This document shows positions 26,387 through 39,116 of a stretch of DNA of 64,000 bases, piece after piece (position 1 is the first letter of the stretch; the number at the start of each line of letters is the position of its first letter). The translations under genes were made by a program, and so were the position numbers. The notes under the pieces are model-generated. The model saw only the letters and a list, made by a program, of their open reading frames with translations, was not told where the DNA came from and ran no database searches. The stretch comes from Paragyromitra xinjiangensis (lineage: Eukaryota; Ascomycota; Pezizomycetes; Pezizales; Discinaceae), in assembly GCA_038503065.1 (NCBI GenBank), contig JBCAMK010000018.1, positions 62,001-126,000 on the forward strand, given 5' to 3'.

Positions 26387-27003
26387 CTAGTGGCCGTAAA
26401 CCATAGTATTAGGAGCCTGGTACCCCTGGTTCGACATGAGTTTCGCTCTCTCAATCACCTCCCTCTCCTCCTGGATCAGCGAGCAACATGAGCAGCAAAG
26501 TGATCGAAAGTAGTCGCCGCATCCACCGCCTTCGAGGTTGTATTTTTCTCTAATTTCGGCGCGTTGTTTCATTCCGAGGATGACGTAGAACGGTGAAAGA
26601 CATGTTGATAAGACAGCGAATCCCATGCACTAATACTAGTTTTAGTATGAGGTGACAAGTCAAGAGCAACACATGGAACTAGAGGAGCTTACGTTTGCAT
26701 TGCAACAGGAATACTTCTCCATGGTGGGGTTGCGCATACGATGCTTGGTCTTTCCGTATAAGATACAAGGGCACCAACAACCCGTACAACCTTAATAGGC
26801 CGTTAGTCTAGCTTCCATGAATGTAAATTTCTTCATGGAGACTCACAAACGCCACAGCTACCAAAGCAACCACACATTCCATTTTTCCATTTCTCAGGAC
26901 CGCTATGCTTGGGTTCATATGTTTGGGCACTTCTTTCTTTGTTGTATTGATACCCTCCAGCTGGATACGTAGTACCCAATTCTTGGGGGTAAAGATTGCT
27001 CAT
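26387..27003 (-). CDS. PLAC8 family cysteine-rich protein, 165 aa
   Basis: PLAC8-domain proteins are small Cys-rich, membrane-associated proteins; fungal and plant members include cell-size and cadmium- or calcium-related factors. Three exons (27003-26847, 26790-26693, 26629-26387) fit in phase and give 165 residues. The diagnostic motif CCTGCWCPC spans residues 53-61, split by intron 1, and is followed by ILYGKTKHRM. A hydrophobic stretch (FAVLSTCLSPFYVILGM) follows, then the second Cys-rich motif, CCSCCSLIQEEREV, replaces the usual C-P-C-C-x-x-x-Q-E-x-R-E. The start at 27003 (MSNLYPQELG) is preferred to an ATG 19 codons upstream because PLAC8 proteins usually begin with a short polar segment; this remains open. 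Downstream are the agmatinase and MATE genes on the same strand, without a shared role being evident. Confidence 0.93.
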
Positions 27004-28767
27004 TTTTCTGTGTGGTGTTTGTGAAAGAGTTGGGAAAAAAGAGTGTCGGAAATTAGTCAAACTAGAAATGAAATGAAAAAGAACTAGTAAATGGGTAATG
27101 GGTGAATATTAGGAATTTGATGGTGAATGAAATGTGCCGAGTAACTGCGACCGGCCCCTTTATGAGGCATGAATACACTGATTGCTATTTTAATTATAAG
27201 AATACCGAAAGTACAACTGCGACCACGTGTGACCCGAAATAAACATCCTTAGGCTATGTTTGCTGGAATGTATCATTACGATAGCCCTATTCGGATTTAG
27301 TGTGAGTGGAGACGTTTAGTTGAGCCTCAAGCGACAAGGGGTTGAACTCTAGGAAAATCACTAATCGCGCGGTAAGCTTGAACTGTGTTACTGAAGCCTA
27401 TTAAGGGGTGGCAGTGTAACAGTATACCGAAACTACCTGCTTCATAGTCACGGGCAGGGCTTTCTCCTCTTTTTAGCCCATGCTATTGCCAGTTTGAGGT
27501 GGTCGATGAGAGAGCTTCAGGAATGAAACTACAAAGTTAGCTTTTCTAGCGCCGAAAACACAGGCTACGAACTCTGCCACTCATCAGCATAGCCCTTGAA
27601 TTGCTGCATCCCTACCTTATTAGCGGGGTATATACACCAGGGATAACTATATGCTTAATAAAAGGGCTTTCTAGTTCACGGATAGATCGCCGGTGGCACT
27701 GCTTGTAGGTCGATTGAATGATTGATGCGTAGTAAGTTTGGCGACCCCTGGTAAATTGTCTTGTTCCAGAGCTGCAGAGAGGACGGAGACGAACAGCCCA
27801 TTTGAAGATAATATAGTAGACTGAGTATGAAGTGAGCTGCCAAGATGTGCCTGCCAGCGCTTAGACTCTGTATACCTTTTTTTAGGAAGGCGCAGTAAGA
27901 ACTTGTAACTTCTCGATCATATCGCATATTTTGAGTTTCGATGCGAAGAATGCATATCTGGCGTGGCTAGACCATCTACACACTCAGGCCCAATAACTAA
28001 TTGTTCGGAGTTAATCTGGGGGAATGGTTAGTTGTATTGATAATTCTAAAAGGTGTTGATTATTGTATTTATCAGCTAAGTCTTGCGACAGGGTCGTTAG
28101 GCCCAGTATCCACCACTAAAGAGAAATGGTTAGAGCACGAATGTAAGTGCGACAAAAAACAAACTTGAGAGAAATAGTAGATAACAGTAGGTAGTTGCTG
28201 TCCTAAGCGCCAGAAAAAAGCAAGAAAGAATTGCAAAAACCAAATAAACAGCGCTTCGTCGCGCGTAGAGCTTGAGGGTTTTTTCTCTGCGAAAGGAATC
28301 TGGAGCTGCAGGGGCGATTGCTATCCTCTTTATTAATAGGTACTTAGTGAAAGATCTCATGCACGAACAGGTCGCTTAGCCAGGTAGTCCGCGGCAGTGA
28401 CAACCGTGCCGACAGCCGTTTCAAAAAGTGCTCCCACAGCGTATCATTGAGCACGGTCAATGATAACTCCTTGGCGGTCAGGCAATGGAAGATGCTGCAA
28501 TAGGCATGGATCTCTGGCTGGTCAATACAGCGGAAATCACCTCTTACTATTTTTTTGTTAAAGAATACTCGTTGCTCATGGGTATCTAGTTTTGAAATAA
28601 TTTCCCATTCATAATTTAACAGTTTTCCTCCGCACCATCCTTGCCTGCCAAAGCACCAACCAACATAGCAAAAGAAAGGAAAAAAATTCATACTTTCCAC
28701 CTCTCGCCCTCAAGAAATATGCAAGACAAAATTAACACCTGCGCTATGGCCTTATCATACTGATAAT
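27004..28767. other. intergenic region with one doubtful ORF
   Basis: A minus-strand open frame at 28344-28700 (118 codons) begins with an ATG and contains the phrase LDTHEQRVFFNKK, but has no recognisable domain. A second frame at 28130-28360 is hydrophobic and unlikely to be a gene. Nothing else is supported. Confidence 0.4.
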
Positions 28768-30212
28768 TTATAGCTCATCCTTCCCCATATAGCTCAACGG
28801 CCCCTTTTTAACCATAATACTCATCACCTCATACAAAACATCCGCCGCCGCCATCGTAGTCAACTCCGCATTCGTATCATACGCTGGTGCAACCTCAACA
28901 ATATCCGCAGCGATAAGGTTGATATCGGCAAGCCCACGAATAATCGTGCGCAGCTCACGGGTCGTCCAGCCACCAGTCTCGGGAGTGCCCGTAGCAGGGG
29001 CAAATGCTGGGTCGAGAGTATCAATGTCAATAGAAAGGTAAACAGGGTTTGTGGTGCCAACACGATCAATTATCTTCTTGATGATACCGTTGATTCCAAT
29101 GGTGTCGATTTCGCGGGCTTCAACGATCTGGAAACCGACGTAACCGTCGTTTTCGTAGTCAGATGGGCCGGAAAGGGTGGTACGGATGCCGGCGTGGATG
29201 TTGGTGTCGTTTTTGAGGAGACCTTCTTGCGCTGCGTGATACTGATCTTCTTTAGTGGTTTGACGGGAATTGAGAGTTGGAGTACTTACGAAATATGTTC
29301 CATGGTTGACTGAAGCGGTTTTTGATAGAGAGCCACCGAATACTTTTGGCTTCCATGTGTCTAGATGACTGTCGAAATGGATAACGCTTATAGGACCATA
29401 CATCTTGGTAACACTTCGGAGAATCGGCAGGACAATAGTGTGGTCCCCTCCTAATGTAATAACTCTTGGAAGGGTTTTGCCCTTCAAGCTCGGACCAGAT
29501 TTGTCGGCGTCGGTAGCAGGAGTACGGGATAGAAGTGTAAGATGCCCATTTTCGATTTGCTTAATAGCATAATCGTTGTCATATCTATCTTATGTTAATA
29601 ATCTATTCTCTATATAGAGGAATGGTGGTAACTAACGAAGTGACCGGAATATCGCCGCAGTCTAAGACACGGGCCCATGAATTGAAGGGATTTGTTTTAA
29701 GAGGAACATTGTAGCCACCGTAGAGATTGAGCCTTCTGGAGCCTTGACGAATTCCAGAAGGACCAAATCGAGCACCAGGACGGTAAGAGGTGCCAGTATC
29801 AAAGGGTGCGCCTAGAATGAAGTTACGTCAGAAGTGTATCCTAAACGGGCTATGAGAGTCAAGATAGCTGTATACATACCAAGAAAAGCGATATCGAACT
29901 TCTCTTCGTCCGACGCTAGGCATGGGTAGTATGGCAACCTTCCGAATGTTGAGATGCCAGAAAATACGGAGTCGGCCTACACATTCATCATTAGTATCAA
30001 GACATTTTCGGATGAATGAAGGTGTTTTTCACCTGTGTGCCACCATCGCCAGGTAGTGTGTTGTACCACAGCCGCTCTCTATGAGGGCCTTGTGCATTCA
30101 ACGGCTGTTGGAGACTACCCTCATGTTCATGTGCCACAACAGATGACACAGCGGCGAGGAAGACAAGAGCAGTGGTGTGCATTGTGAGAGCAATGAGGGT
30201 GGGAATATACAT
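28768..30212 (-). CDS. agmatinase / ureohydrolase with signal peptide and C-terminal KDEL
   Basis: Ureohydrolase family: hydrolyses agmatine (or guanidinobutyrate) to putrescine (or aminobutyrate) plus urea at a binuclear Mn centre. Five exons (30212-30033, 29976-29880, 29811-29637, 29584-29290, 29241-28768) agree in phase and encode 406 residues. All six metal ligands are visible: H199 in GGDHT, D222/H224/D226 in HFDSHLDTW, and D321/D323 in SIDIDTLDP. The canonical [13 protein letters not shown] tail is present. The N-terminus ([24 protein letters not shown]) looks like a signal peptide; a second ATG at 30182 would also give one. The last four residues, 403-406, are KDEL, an endoplasmic reticulum retrieval signature, so the enzyme may stay in the secretory pathway. 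Substrate choice between agmatine and guanidinobutyrate cannot be decided by eye. Confidence 0.95.
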
Positions 30213-31995
30213 GACGAAGCAGCTTTAGTATCTATGACACTTCTGTGCTATGCTTTAATCTGATATGTGAAGCAGGAGATCGGATTTGCAGAAGGGAGAC
30301 GGTCTTGACTTTTTGTTCCTGGCCAGCTGGTGCTTGAGCTGAGATAATTCGAAAGGCGACAACAACCCGGAACAGTATTACCTAGCTAGTAGAGGTGATG
30401 AAGCTCTTAGGTAAAAAGAATTGAAAGACAAATCTGAATTGTCGTTGGCACTAACAGAAAGAATCCGTGCAGATATCGATCGATATGATGACAATTAGTA
30501 TGCGCGTACGGGTATTCTCCCAAGTCGAGCCTGCCAAAGAGCTATCATACATGTCAATGGTTAGAATTGCACTTACCTGTCAACAATGGCCCCCATCTCT
30601 TACTCGCGCTGATCTAATATCACTGACCATCGTAGGTGGTAACGAACAGAACTAGCTTTAGGTAATTGAAGATTTGATAATTCAATTGCTCATTGTTTTC
30701 ACTTTACCACAACTCCACCGGGCTTCTCTTTCGAGAATGAACTCAATATTCAACATCTTTGATCTCGCCCGATTGTCCTAGAATAGAAAGAAATGCCTTT
30801 GACCAAGGTTAGTGTGACATATGGCTGGACGGTAGGTGATAGTAATGATATCACCTCACTGCAATGCCTCTATCCCGTTACCGCTGTCATCGGTTGTCGA
30901 TTCCCAAGCCGCCAACACATATCGATATTGAAACCAAATGGCGTACATTCCCGTATTCCAGAGCATTGAGATTACATTACATCACAGTAATAGTCCACGA
31001 TTGCTCGTCAAGTAGGCGCTCAAGCGAATACCGATTTGCGACATCCCCTCTTCCCGTTCTCCATTTCCGTGTACTCGGCTGCGAAAACCGTTCCTTGGTG
31101 GTTGAAACAGCTCTCCTCGTTACCCCGTTTCGGCATAAGGTGCTTGTACGCCATAGCCCAGCCTTATCCATATGCTGTCCTTATCGTCTATGTCTCGGTT
31201 TTCCCCAGAGTTATTATGCATGTACCCAGCAACAATTGCTATTTCTATTTCTCCACACGCTAGGCAAGCAAATAACGTGGAAAAGCTCGGTAGCTGTTAC
31301 GTAAAGCCATCTTATTCTCTTATCTCAAGCAATTAGCTAACAGAATTGCACAACGCCGACGTCGGGGAAGAACGGAAAAACTCGTTTAGGTACCGTAGAG
31401 TACCTATCAATAATCGATATGACATGCCCAGAAGCCCTTGCGAAAAAAAAATATCCTTTCAGTCCTTATTTCTTAACATCCGCCGATCACGAAGCGAACA
31501 CCAATTGGGTCCATAGTAATTATGTTTGTAAGCCCTGCAAAGCAGCTGTATCAATAGATCATACCATATGTACGAGTGCACCCCGAGGTAGATGCGAGAT
31601 AAGGGCAAACATTTGATGTCTGCCAATCTAATTGCTATGTGCGGAATTGCGATTACTTGGATTACTGCCGACGCCGCGACAAGTGGAAATCAAGAAAAGC
31701 AAAGAGTCGACGGAAAATCATTATTCCGGTCACGTGTCGGTCGAATTGCCGAATAGGGACGAACAAGGTGCCAAATAGTAATCTTATAGTCGTGATAGTA
31801 TTCACAGCAAGCTCAGTTGACGAAAATAATTAATCGTGATGTCTGAGCACTTAAAGATTATCTATGTGACAGTTCCTCCTATAGTAGAATCTTTTTCTAC
31901 CCAGATAAGATCCACCTAAACATACCTACTACACCAACAACGACCACGAAAAACCTTTCCTCTTAGAATCTATGAACAGTAGGATATGGCTGTAA
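30213..31995. other. intergenic region upstream of agmatinase, downstream of MATE gene
   Basis: Contains the probable agmatinase promoter just above 30212. Open frames (largest 30864-31304 plus, 146 codons) show no domain and no splice support. Confidence 0.45.
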
Positions 31996-33636
31996 TCAAA
32001 GCCCTCCCTCCTCTATCTGTTCATCTGCTTCCATCCTCTCAAACGCCTTCCTCACCTGCCCTTCCCAATTACTCGCCCAAACAAGCGCCCATTCCGCCGC
32101 ACCCACAAGATACAAAGCAATACACTGTCCAACCCACAACCCCTTCAACCCCCACCCATGAAACGCCAACCAAATACCCAACGGCAGTGCCCCTAGATAG
32201 TAAGAAACTAGATTCACCCCCGCGCCAATATGCTGTCTCCCCATTCCCCTAAGCGCACCACCGCAAGACCCATTTAGCCCATCTGCAATCTGAAATAATG
32301 CCACCAATGGCATCACCTGCGCTGTCAGTTCTATCACCGCAATGTCATCAGAGAATATCTTCGCATAGAAGTCCTTAACGGCTAGCATAACCCCCATAAC
32401 TAGTGCGCCGGCAGCAATAGACAAGACAGCAGCAGTATTAGCAGCACGAGAAGCACCACGGGAATCACGAGCCCCGAGAAGGTTCCCAACACGTGTAGAG
32501 GTGGCTACGCCGATGCCAAATGGGATGGTATTAAGAACTTGGTCGGTAGTCATTATGACGGACTGTGAGGCGAGAGGAACAGTGCCTAAGCGGCCAGCAG
32601 CAAGGGCGACGATCTCGAATGCCCACTACTTAAGATTTTAGCGGAAGCATATTTAGCTATTTTGAGAGCGATAACTTACCCATTCTGTGCCGACCATGAT
32701 CACACCTAACCCAGCCAGACGAGCAAATATACCCATGTTCTTCACACAAGCCCTATCCCATCCGCCCCAGCTCTCCCAACCCTTCACGAATCGAGCATAT
32801 GCCATGATTCCGGCAAAACTAATCCAGTACGTGATTCCAGTCGCAATTGGCGCACCGATGAGATCAAACCCCCATGTGTAGACAAAGAGGTAGTTCAACA
32901 AGACATTCATCGGTGACGTAAGGATAAGAACGTATGTCCCAGCTCTCATGATACCTTGCGCTTGGAGATACTTCTTTGTTGCCTCGAAGTAAATATATCC
33001 CAGCCCACCGGGTATTAGCCATCGAAGGAATAACGCAGATTGTTGGGCAAGATCTGCATCTTGTCCAAGCATAAGGAACAGGCCTTCAGAGAACCACCAT
33101 AGTATCGCAACGGGGACGTAGAATAAGCCGAGAACGATGAAAGCTCGCTGGAGTAAGATTCCGAGTTCGTGAGGGTTCTTGGAACCTGTGAATGACGAAG
33201 AACACAGCGTATCCAGCGCTGTTGTACCACCAAGAGCTATCAGCCATGCTGTCGACATAGCAAACATGTATGAAAATGCTGCTGTTGCTAGGTGTTCTGG
33301 TGACATTCGCCCGACGACAAGAACAGATATGGTTTGGAGGGAGTTCTGTAACGTGTATGCCAGAATTACCGGAACACTCATTTTCGACAGGAGCAAAAGC
33401 TCTGCCAGCACCGAAGCTGTAGCGCCATCATCTGGGTTTGAGACGGTGTATGTTGAACCGTTTGGTGACTTTGGTAGGAGAGAGGAAGTCTCATCAGGGT
33501 GTTTGTTCAAATCGTTGCTCGCTCGTAGGAAAGGCGGAACCCATGATTGTGAAATCTTCGGAGAAGAGGGACGGATATCTGGGTCTGCCATTATGCTGGA
33601 TGTGAACGCGGAAATGATATTCGTAACTGATCTCAA
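31996..33636 (-). CDS. MATE family multidrug/metabolite efflux transporter
   Basis: Eukaryotic MATE (multidrug and toxic compound extrusion) antiporter, a cation/proton exchanger of the plasma or vacuolar membrane. Two exons, 33636-32680 and 32625-31996, joined in phase 0 by a GTAAGT...AGTAG intron, give 528 residues (513 if the ATG at 33591 is used). Family features are the long polar N-terminus, [15 protein letters not shown] in helix 1, [20 protein letters not shown] after helix 2, [23 protein letters not shown] in the middle, and in the second half [20 protein letters not shown] and [19 protein letters not shown]. The hydrophobic segments fit twelve helices. It lies 1.8 kb upstream of the agmatinase on the same strand; a role in amine export is only a guess. 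Confidence 0.96.
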
Positions 33637-36600
33637 TTGTAGATTTCAGGGGGCTGGAGTGACGAAATTTAGTGTTGATAAATGTTGTATGGATGACCAG
33701 TGGCGTTGAAATCTAGATTGAGACGGATCTCATCTAAAGTTCATCCATTGAAAAGAAGGAAAGAAAAATAACGAAAATCTGAAATAATCGTAGAGGTCAA
33801 TACGAGATGCCGAAGCTAGAAAGGCCAAGGATGACACAAGACCACTACTAATGGCTCTAAGGATAAGGTGACCTCAAGTAGATCCTGCCAAGGGCACCGG
33901 TAGAGGTAAGTAGACCGAGAACCGCTTTGCACATGTATCGTGAATCCTTACAGAGAGAAACGAATCAACACGACTCGATAGCACTACAGGGTCCAGAAAC
34001 ATTTTTGTCAATCAACAAGGCATCAAGTGCATGGGCCATATGATGGCCGTGTTTAGTACTACGTAGCAAGATTCCTATACCGCCAGTCCGATGCGATGAT
34101 TTAGGCGGCTTCGCTGGTAATTGGATCAACAGTTATCGAAGCTCCACCACTGGATCGCTACTGTATCAGGGAGGAAAAGTCCCTATTGGTTCAAAGTGCG
34201 ATGCTATTCTAGCAGCATGACTTCACTTTTACTTGATGGTTCACTTTACCTAACAGTCTAAAGAGAGCTCCACATAATCAGAACTATTAGCTGTGTCGGA
34301 ATAACTTCTAAGACATGCTGCTCCGTTTAATATTCACTAAGTTTCGAGCAATGCATTGCCCAGCCTGGCTTCGCACTGCCATTCTGATCGCTTGGTCACA
34401 CTGCAACCCAAAAGCAGAAGACCAGATGAGAGCTGTGAGGTTCCGTAGTCCAGTCGGAGCGAGGTTAGGTTGAGCCGAACTTAGACTTCAGATGGAACTC
34501 ATTAAGCAGATCGACGCCGGCGAGAACCAATCCCTGGTCCGTGACTTATCGGATTTACGTAATGGATATCTCCAGTGTGGGGGTTGCCACCCGACGATAA
34601 TCATGGTAGGGTAACTCAGCCGGAGCATTCAGGGCCGTGATGGCATCGCGTTTACTGAACCCTTTAGACTAATTTTTCAGATTACTCTTTACTTATTTCA
34701 TGTTTACGATATCGTTCCCGGTTTCGGGGGCCTGGATTCATGTGGCCAAGGTCTAGCTTATAGTTTGAGTGAAGAAATAACCAATTATCCCTTACAGTTA
34801 TAACCAGTAGTGACCAGACAATTACGGCATTGAGATCATCCATTCTAGGAGGAGATGCTAATTATTGCCATTACGAGTCACATTTGAAGATGTGCAACCC
34901 TAACCCATAAGCACCCCGCCAAATGATATCGCACGTACTGAACCACCACATATTTTGGCGGTGTGAGGAATTTCTCTGGTATTAAGTAGCCTTACTATCA
35001 CGAGAGCGAGCGCTAGGGTTTGACTGACAGTTTCAAGTTCGTAGTGGTGTATTTGGAATCGACCTCAGGTCTTAAGGCTTCCGCCTGCGAAAAGCATACC
35101 GCACCGACCAATCTAATAGAATAGATGTCTAAAAGGGCCTATGATTCAGCTTTACTCTCGGTTCATTGCTTGCTTCGCACTTAGTTTATGTTCGAGTATT
35201 AACATGTAGTAGCAGGCTCATTGGGTGGAGACAGAACAAGACTGGATATATCCAAGACCATTTCGGCAGAAAACTGAGTTTATACAAAGTGTGAACAAAT
35301 ATTACTCGAACGGTATTTTAAGCTTAACTACTCTCTCTATATAAACTTAATGCTTAAGTAGAGCGATCTAACGATTGAAATGTCTACCTCAAATAATTTC
35401 CGCCGCTAGAAACACTTACTGCACATTCATGTAGAATATTAGATTTACTCGGTCATTAACCTCCTTCTGTATTGTTCTACGAAACCCTCCCCGATATGAA
35501 TAACCGTAGATACCAGAGATATTAAACGTTTATTTTTGTAGATACCGCAGGCCACTCAAACTAATATCAATTCGATATAGTAGCATCAACTGAGATACCC
35601 AAGTTGCGCTTATCAGAATTCTAGAAGAGACAAAAGTGTAACTGCCCTTTCACAGCCACGACACACAATAAGCCTTTAAGTGGCTTTTGGAACACCACTA
35701 TTGGACTCTCGCTACCTTATGCATAACACGCCCGGTGAAGCTCTCCCCCACATCTCGATTCTCCCATTGATAATTCTCCGGGTTATCGTTACAAACTGTT
35801 CGCGGCACTCTGACAACATTCTTGTAGCCATGGAGCGATTGAAGGGCATCTACCAGCTCAGCTTGTCAAACTGTCGCCAACATTTCTCTATCTCTTTACG
35901 TAGACGCATACTACATGGGTGAATCGCGGGTAAAAACGTCTATGACACCAATAATAGATCCAGCCTAATTCTACCGATAACGAGGTAGTAGGATAATAAA
36001 CCACCACTCAAGTCATTGCCCGAAAAGGGAATGGTTCAGTAACGCCTCCAGATCTATCACTCGTCCCTGGTATTGACCTATGTGTTAAGGACCCTTATCA
36101 GTGTGCCTGGCAGCTTTAGGTAAAGACGTGAGTAACCACGATCCACCAAAAAAAGCACAGCAAGATCTTGGTCTCCAATGTTTATCAACAAAACCCGAGA
36201 TCTAACATTCACCCCATGCTTTCGCTTAGCTACCCCGAGTTTTTCCGTTCCCGCCGCGTGCGTTCGGTACGTAGGCCGTGGCCCGAGTCCTCGGTACTGT
36301 ATATCGGCGTGATCTCGAGACAACGGCGCGTAGGCGCGGCAACGGTCTTTAGCTCTGGGCACGGCTTGGGCAGCTTCACTTCAACAAACCGACTGTGAAT
36401 GTGGATACAGGAATCCAATTTTACTTAGAGCTCAGATTTACAATCTCACGATAATTAAACATTGCTCTATCTTCGGACGAAATTCCACAATGAACAGTGG
36501 TGAAGTACGGGACTCCCCATACCCTGCACAGGTCCATCGCTACGCTAAACGTTATCTCCTTACTCTGTCAAGACCCGCACCCCAATTACTGATCATGCAT

Positions 36601-37087
36601 GCTACTACTAATTATGCTATCTATCATCTATATCAAACATTATAGTCTAGGTATTCCATCACCATCTTAATGTAATCGCTCTAATCATTATCGATAATCC
36701 CCAAGTACACTCCACCGATTACTTCCTACCGATAAACCCCTCAAGCCCGAATCACATGATCGGCCTTCAATTCCAACTCGAACCCTCCCCCCGCGTGCGA
36801 TATGATTCTGATTTGCTTTGTTTTGCCCAGCATTTGCGCACCACGCACGTAGATTGCGATAAGTGATCGTGGGGAAACATGAAATCGCCCCTCCCGGTCT
36901 ATGGTTCCTTACACCGATCCTGGGGTTTGTTGATATAGCTGGTAGCCTGCCCTCTGTGTTTCCAAGACGCGTTTTTGACTTTCTTTCGTGCTCGTTTCAT
37001 TCCCTGTCTGCGGAATACAGGCTATTCGGCTAGTTCCGTCTGGAAGCTTGAATATCGACTTGATTATCACCCCACGGGTTCATCACT
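33637..37087. other. gene-free region with a short GC-rich island
   Basis: Mostly AT-rich with frequent stops; no family is recognised. An island of clearly higher GC at about 36230-36395 lies inside overlapping open frames on both strands; the minus frame includes LPKPCPELKTVAAPTRR. This may be a fragment of an exon. The last 300 bases should carry the promoter of the MFS gene starting at 37088. Confidence 0.45.
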
Positions 37088-39116
37088 ATGGCTTCAAGCA
37101 GCACAGCGAAAGAAACGTCATTAAGCGGTAGCTGTCCTATACACGGTGAGAAAATGAACGAGAAAGTTCTCCCCGCGTATGAGCCGTCGGTAGATACATC
37201 CCGTGACGAAGTGCGCGCTGGGTATGTACAGGAGTTTGCGCCGGCGGGTGAGGGAGTTGAACTGTATCCGAGGCCGACGGATGATGTGTTGGATCCGTTG
37301 AATTGGCCGAGGGCGCAGAAGTGGACGAGTCTGGGGATTGTTATGTGGATGTGAGTTAACTTTTCTTGGGCTATGCTAGTGAGTTAGGATGTGTCGTGGG
37401 GTTTGTAGACAGGAATGATGGGATGTGGATGTATGTGAATAAGATGTTGGCAATGATGCCAAACACCAAAGCGCAGACAACCACAGAAGAAACTTAAACT
37501 TATTAACACCTCTAGGTACTTCCTCTTCACCTACATAACAACCACCACAGTCCCCTCCTTCCCACTCCTCCAATCCCAATACAACCTCACCTACACGCAA
37601 GTCAACTGGACCGTCGCCATCCCAGCCCTCGGGCTCTCCACCGGCCCCCTCTTCTGGTCCTCCCTCGCCGACATCTACGGCCGTCGTATCATCTTCATCA
37701 TCGGGACAATAATGGCTTTCATCGCAACCATTGGGAGCGCCGTGGCACCGGATTATGGTGGTTATATGGCGGCACGGTTCTTTCAGGGATTTGGGGTTAG
37801 CCCTGCTGCAACGGTCGGTATGGCGGTTGTCAATGATTTGTTCTTTGAGTATGAGCGGGGGCAGAAGTTAGGGCTGTGGGTGTTGGCGTTGGATATGGGG
37901 TTGTTGGTTGGACCGTTAAGTATGTATACCTCTTTTGATAGAAACCTGTAATCCGTGATATTCAGGCGCTATGCGTTTGGCCCCACTCATGTTCGCTTGG
38001 GTTAACACTGAGTAGTTGGTGGCTTCATCGCACTCGTGGACCAATTCTGGGTCGCCTGGCTCACAGCTATAATGTTCGGGCTACTCCTAATCGCCGAGCT
38101 CCTCTTCTTCCCAGAGACGCTATATCCACGAAAACTAATGCTCTCACAACTCCCCACAACAGCATCCGAGAAACCCACCAGCGATGCAGAAAAGCCCGCG
38201 GAGGGAAGAGTGCTAGATATGAAACGGACAAAAACCCTTCCCTGGCTAAACTTCAGCAAGGTGCCAGGAGTGGACCATCCAAACCCGTGGGACGCAGTCG
38301 TGAATTTCGGGAAGATGTGGACGTTTCCGAATATCGCTGTTGCGGTATTTTTTTATTGTTTTGCTTGGTTTGTTTCCTATGGGGTTTGCCTTTATGTCGG
38401 GTTCTGATGAGATAAAGGTACTGGTGGGTTCTATCGGTAATAACCTATCTCCCCGTCGCATACATCCAATACGCACCCGACATCCAAGGCCTCCTGTTCA
38501 TAGGTCTCATCCTCGGCACACTCATATGTGAGATCTTTTGCTCGGGGGCGCTGAGCGATGATATTGTGCTTAAGTTGGCGAAGAAGAACGGGAATGTTAG
38601 AGTGCCGGAGATGCGGTTATGGCTGGTGTACCCGGCTGTTGTTTCTACTGCTGGTATGTCTTTCTGCTTAAGTGGTCGTTGACGTATTAACGTGGTGGTA
38701 GTTGGTTTGATCCTTTGGGGGGTTAGCGTGGATAAAGGGTATCATTGGATTGTAGGACAGGTTGCTTTCTTCCTCTGTAAGCTCCCCAACCCACCGTCCC
38801 ATACTATCCGCTAATAATACCAGTTGCGGCGGGGATCCAAATCGGGAATACTGCTATCTCAGCTTATATAGTTGACTGCTACCCCTCACACGCTATGTCT
38901 ATGATTATATTCTACAGTGTCCTGCTTAACTTATCTGCGTTTGTGAACCCGTTCTTTATTGCGCCGTGGGTCGATACTGTGGGTTTTACATGGACATTTA
39001 CTGCACAGGGGTTGATTGCATTGGGGGTTATGGTACCGGTTACGGGTGCGTTGCAGTGGTTTGGTGGTGGGTGGAGGAGGAGACGGGGAGAGCCGGGGTG
39101 GGGGGGAACTGATTAG
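37088..39116 (+). CDS. major facilitator superfamily transporter, with a possible frameshift
   Basis: MFS antiporter-type transporter of about 540 residues (drug or metabolite export is the family's usual role; the substrate is unknown). Exons: 37088-37350, 37516-37919, 38016 to about 38371, 38417-38653, 38702-38776 and 38824-39116. Visible are DPLNWPRAQKW before helix 1, the loop 2-3 signature LADIYGRR, RFFQGFGVSPAATVG, GPLIGGFIALV, FFPETLYPR ahead of the polar central loop, and YWWVLSVITYLP after it. All joins agree in phase except that between the third and fourth exons: the donor at 38372 and acceptor at 38416 are out of phase by one base. Removing one T from 38369-38371 would fit, so this is either a sequencing error, an unusual splice, or a disabling mutation. 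The intact C-terminus (DCYPSHAMSM) favours a recent event or an error. Confidence 0.88.

Noticed and set aside
30342..30347. AGATAA upstream of the agmatinase, like a nitrogen-regulatory GATA site
   Set aside because: A single six-base match is expected by chance; no paired sites nearby.
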